Assembly: GCA_009697555.1 (NCBI GenBank)
Contig: WLQV01000004.1
Location: 1 to 14,762 of the forward strand
DNA from: Actinomycetota bacterium
Lineage (GTDB): Bacteria > Actinomycetota > Actinomycetes > Nanopelagicales > Nanopelagicaceae
Reading direction: 5' to 3'
DNA: 14,762 nt
Below are positions 14,297 through 14,762 of this stretch, piece by piece; the stretch's first letter is position 1; every line of letters begins with the position of its first letter. The translations under genes and the position numbers were made by a program. Under the pieces are notes generated by a model. It was not told the origin of the DNA. It saw only the letters and a list, made by a program, of their open reading frames with translations, and made no database searches.

Positions 14297-14573
14297 TTGT
14301 TGCCTTCCGATCATCGCTCTTGACGTGGCCGCGGAAGGTACGAGTTGGTGCAAATTCACCAAGCTTGTGACCGATCATGGCATCTGTAACGAAAACTGGA
14401 ATGTGCTTGCGACCATCGTGCACCGCAATTGTGTGACCAATCATGGATGGAATGATCATTGAGCGACGCGACCAGGTCTTAATAACATTCTTAGTGCTAT
14501 TAGCGTTCTGCGCATCAACCTTCTTCAGAAGATGACCGTCCACGAATGGACCCTTTTTTAGACTACGTGGCAT
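14289..14573 (-). CDS. rpsS: 30S ribosomal protein S19
   Basis: S19 is in the head of the small subunit and pairs with S13 near the A-site finger bridge. The 94-residue protein begins [20 protein letters not shown] and contains [40 protein letters not shown] and [12 protein letters not shown], all canonical. The ATG at 14573 follows TAGGAG, in which the TAG is the rplB stop codon. The stop overlaps the rplV start region by eight bases. Confidence 0.98.
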   Translation of the reverse strand: MPRSLKKGPFVDGHLLKKVDAQNANSTKNVIKTWSRRSMIIPSMIGHTIAVHDGRKHIPVFVTDAMIGHKLGEFAPTRTFRGHVKSDDRKATNG

Positions 14574-14581
14574 GAGGGCTC

Positions 14582-14762
14582 CTATCGATTCTTATTCGAT
14601 TTACGACGACGGACAATGAGGGAATCGCTCGCCTTTTTCTTGCGAGTACGACCTTCTGGCTGACCCCAAGGTGTCACTGGGTGACGACCACCGGAAGTCT
14701 TACCTTCACCACCACCATGTGGGTGATCAACTGGGTTCATAACAACACCACGAACGGTTGGA
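14582..14762 (-). CDS. rplB: 50S ribosomal protein L2, C-terminal end (cut by window edge)
   Basis: The last 59 codons plus stop of rplB enter from the right edge. The visible part starts near [20 protein letters not shown] and goes on with [20 protein letters not shown], ending in the basic tail KSNKNR before TAG (14584-14582). The HPHGGGEG segment holds the conserved histidine close to the peptidyl transferase centre. L2 is one of the earliest-binding 23S rRNA proteins. Its stop codon is part of the rpsS ribosome-binding site (TAGGAG). Confidence 0.97.
   Translation of the reverse strand, partial: PTVRGVVMNPVDHPHGGGEGKTSGGRHPVTPWGQPEGRTRKKKASDSLIVRRRKSNKNR

Noticed and set aside
14297..14362. 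Upstream ATG at 14362 for rplV
   Set aside because: The extra 22 residues lie inside rpsS and do not resemble L22; the ATG at 14296 has its own ribosome-binding site.
1..14762. Inserted foreign genes, CRISPR arrays, tRNAs or insertion sequences
   Set aside because: None seen. Gene order is uninterrupted from rplB to the ABC-F gene and gaps are too short to hold such elements.

Overview
The window is a stretch of the bacterial S10-spc-alpha ribosomal protein super-operon. Every gene lies on the minus strand, so transcription runs from the right edge (14762) to the left edge (1). Read in that direction the order is rplB (3' end only), rpsS, rplV, rpsC, rplP, rpmC, rpsQ, rplN, rplX, rplE, rpsZ, rpsH, rplF, rplR, rpsE, rpmD, rplO, secY, adk, map, infA, rpmJ, rpsM, rpsK, rpsD, rpoA, rplQ, truA and the 5' part of an ABC-F ATPase gene. 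I found no rRNA, tRNA, mobile element, CRISPR array or plus-strand gene.

The organism is most likely an actinobacterium. The pieces that point this way are adk and map placed between secY and infA, truA after rplQ, a zinc-type 61-residue S14 of the kind in Gram-positives and actinobacteria, an S8 starting [11 protein letters not shown], and Ala/Lys-rich tails on S3, L22 and L17. Base composition looks close to 50 % G+C by eye, low for the phylum. This would fit a small-genome aquatic lineage such as the acI/Nanopelagicales group, but that placement is inference from general familiarity and was not tested.

Layout: 14762-8519 is tightly packed S10/spc genes, joined by one-base TAATG overlaps or by stop codons touching the next start or ribosome-binding site. 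8516-6099 holds rplO, the translocon gene secY and adenylate kinase. 6093-4796 holds methionine aminopeptidase, IF-1 (TTG start) and L36. 4795-4651 is a structured leader in front of the alpha-operon genes rpsM-rpsK-rpsD-rpoA-rplQ (4650-1609). 1588-1 carries truA, whose first codons lie inside a terminator-like hairpin, then the ABC-F gene.

Together the genes make ribosomal proteins of both subunits, the RNA polymerase alpha subunit, the SecY channel, an initiation factor, the enzyme that removes initiator methionine, a nucleotide-balancing kinase and a tRNA pseudouridine synthase. The coding content is conventional. The interesting material lies in the few gaps: a multi-hairpin leader before rpsM, a perfect 9-bp terminator-like stem inside truA, a 15-bp duplication giving rpsD three in-frame stops, a hairpin before the GTG start of rpoA, the TTG start and repeat-bearing leader of infA, and a compact four-cysteine LID in adenylate kinase. 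I see no candidate for a wholly new multi-gene system here.
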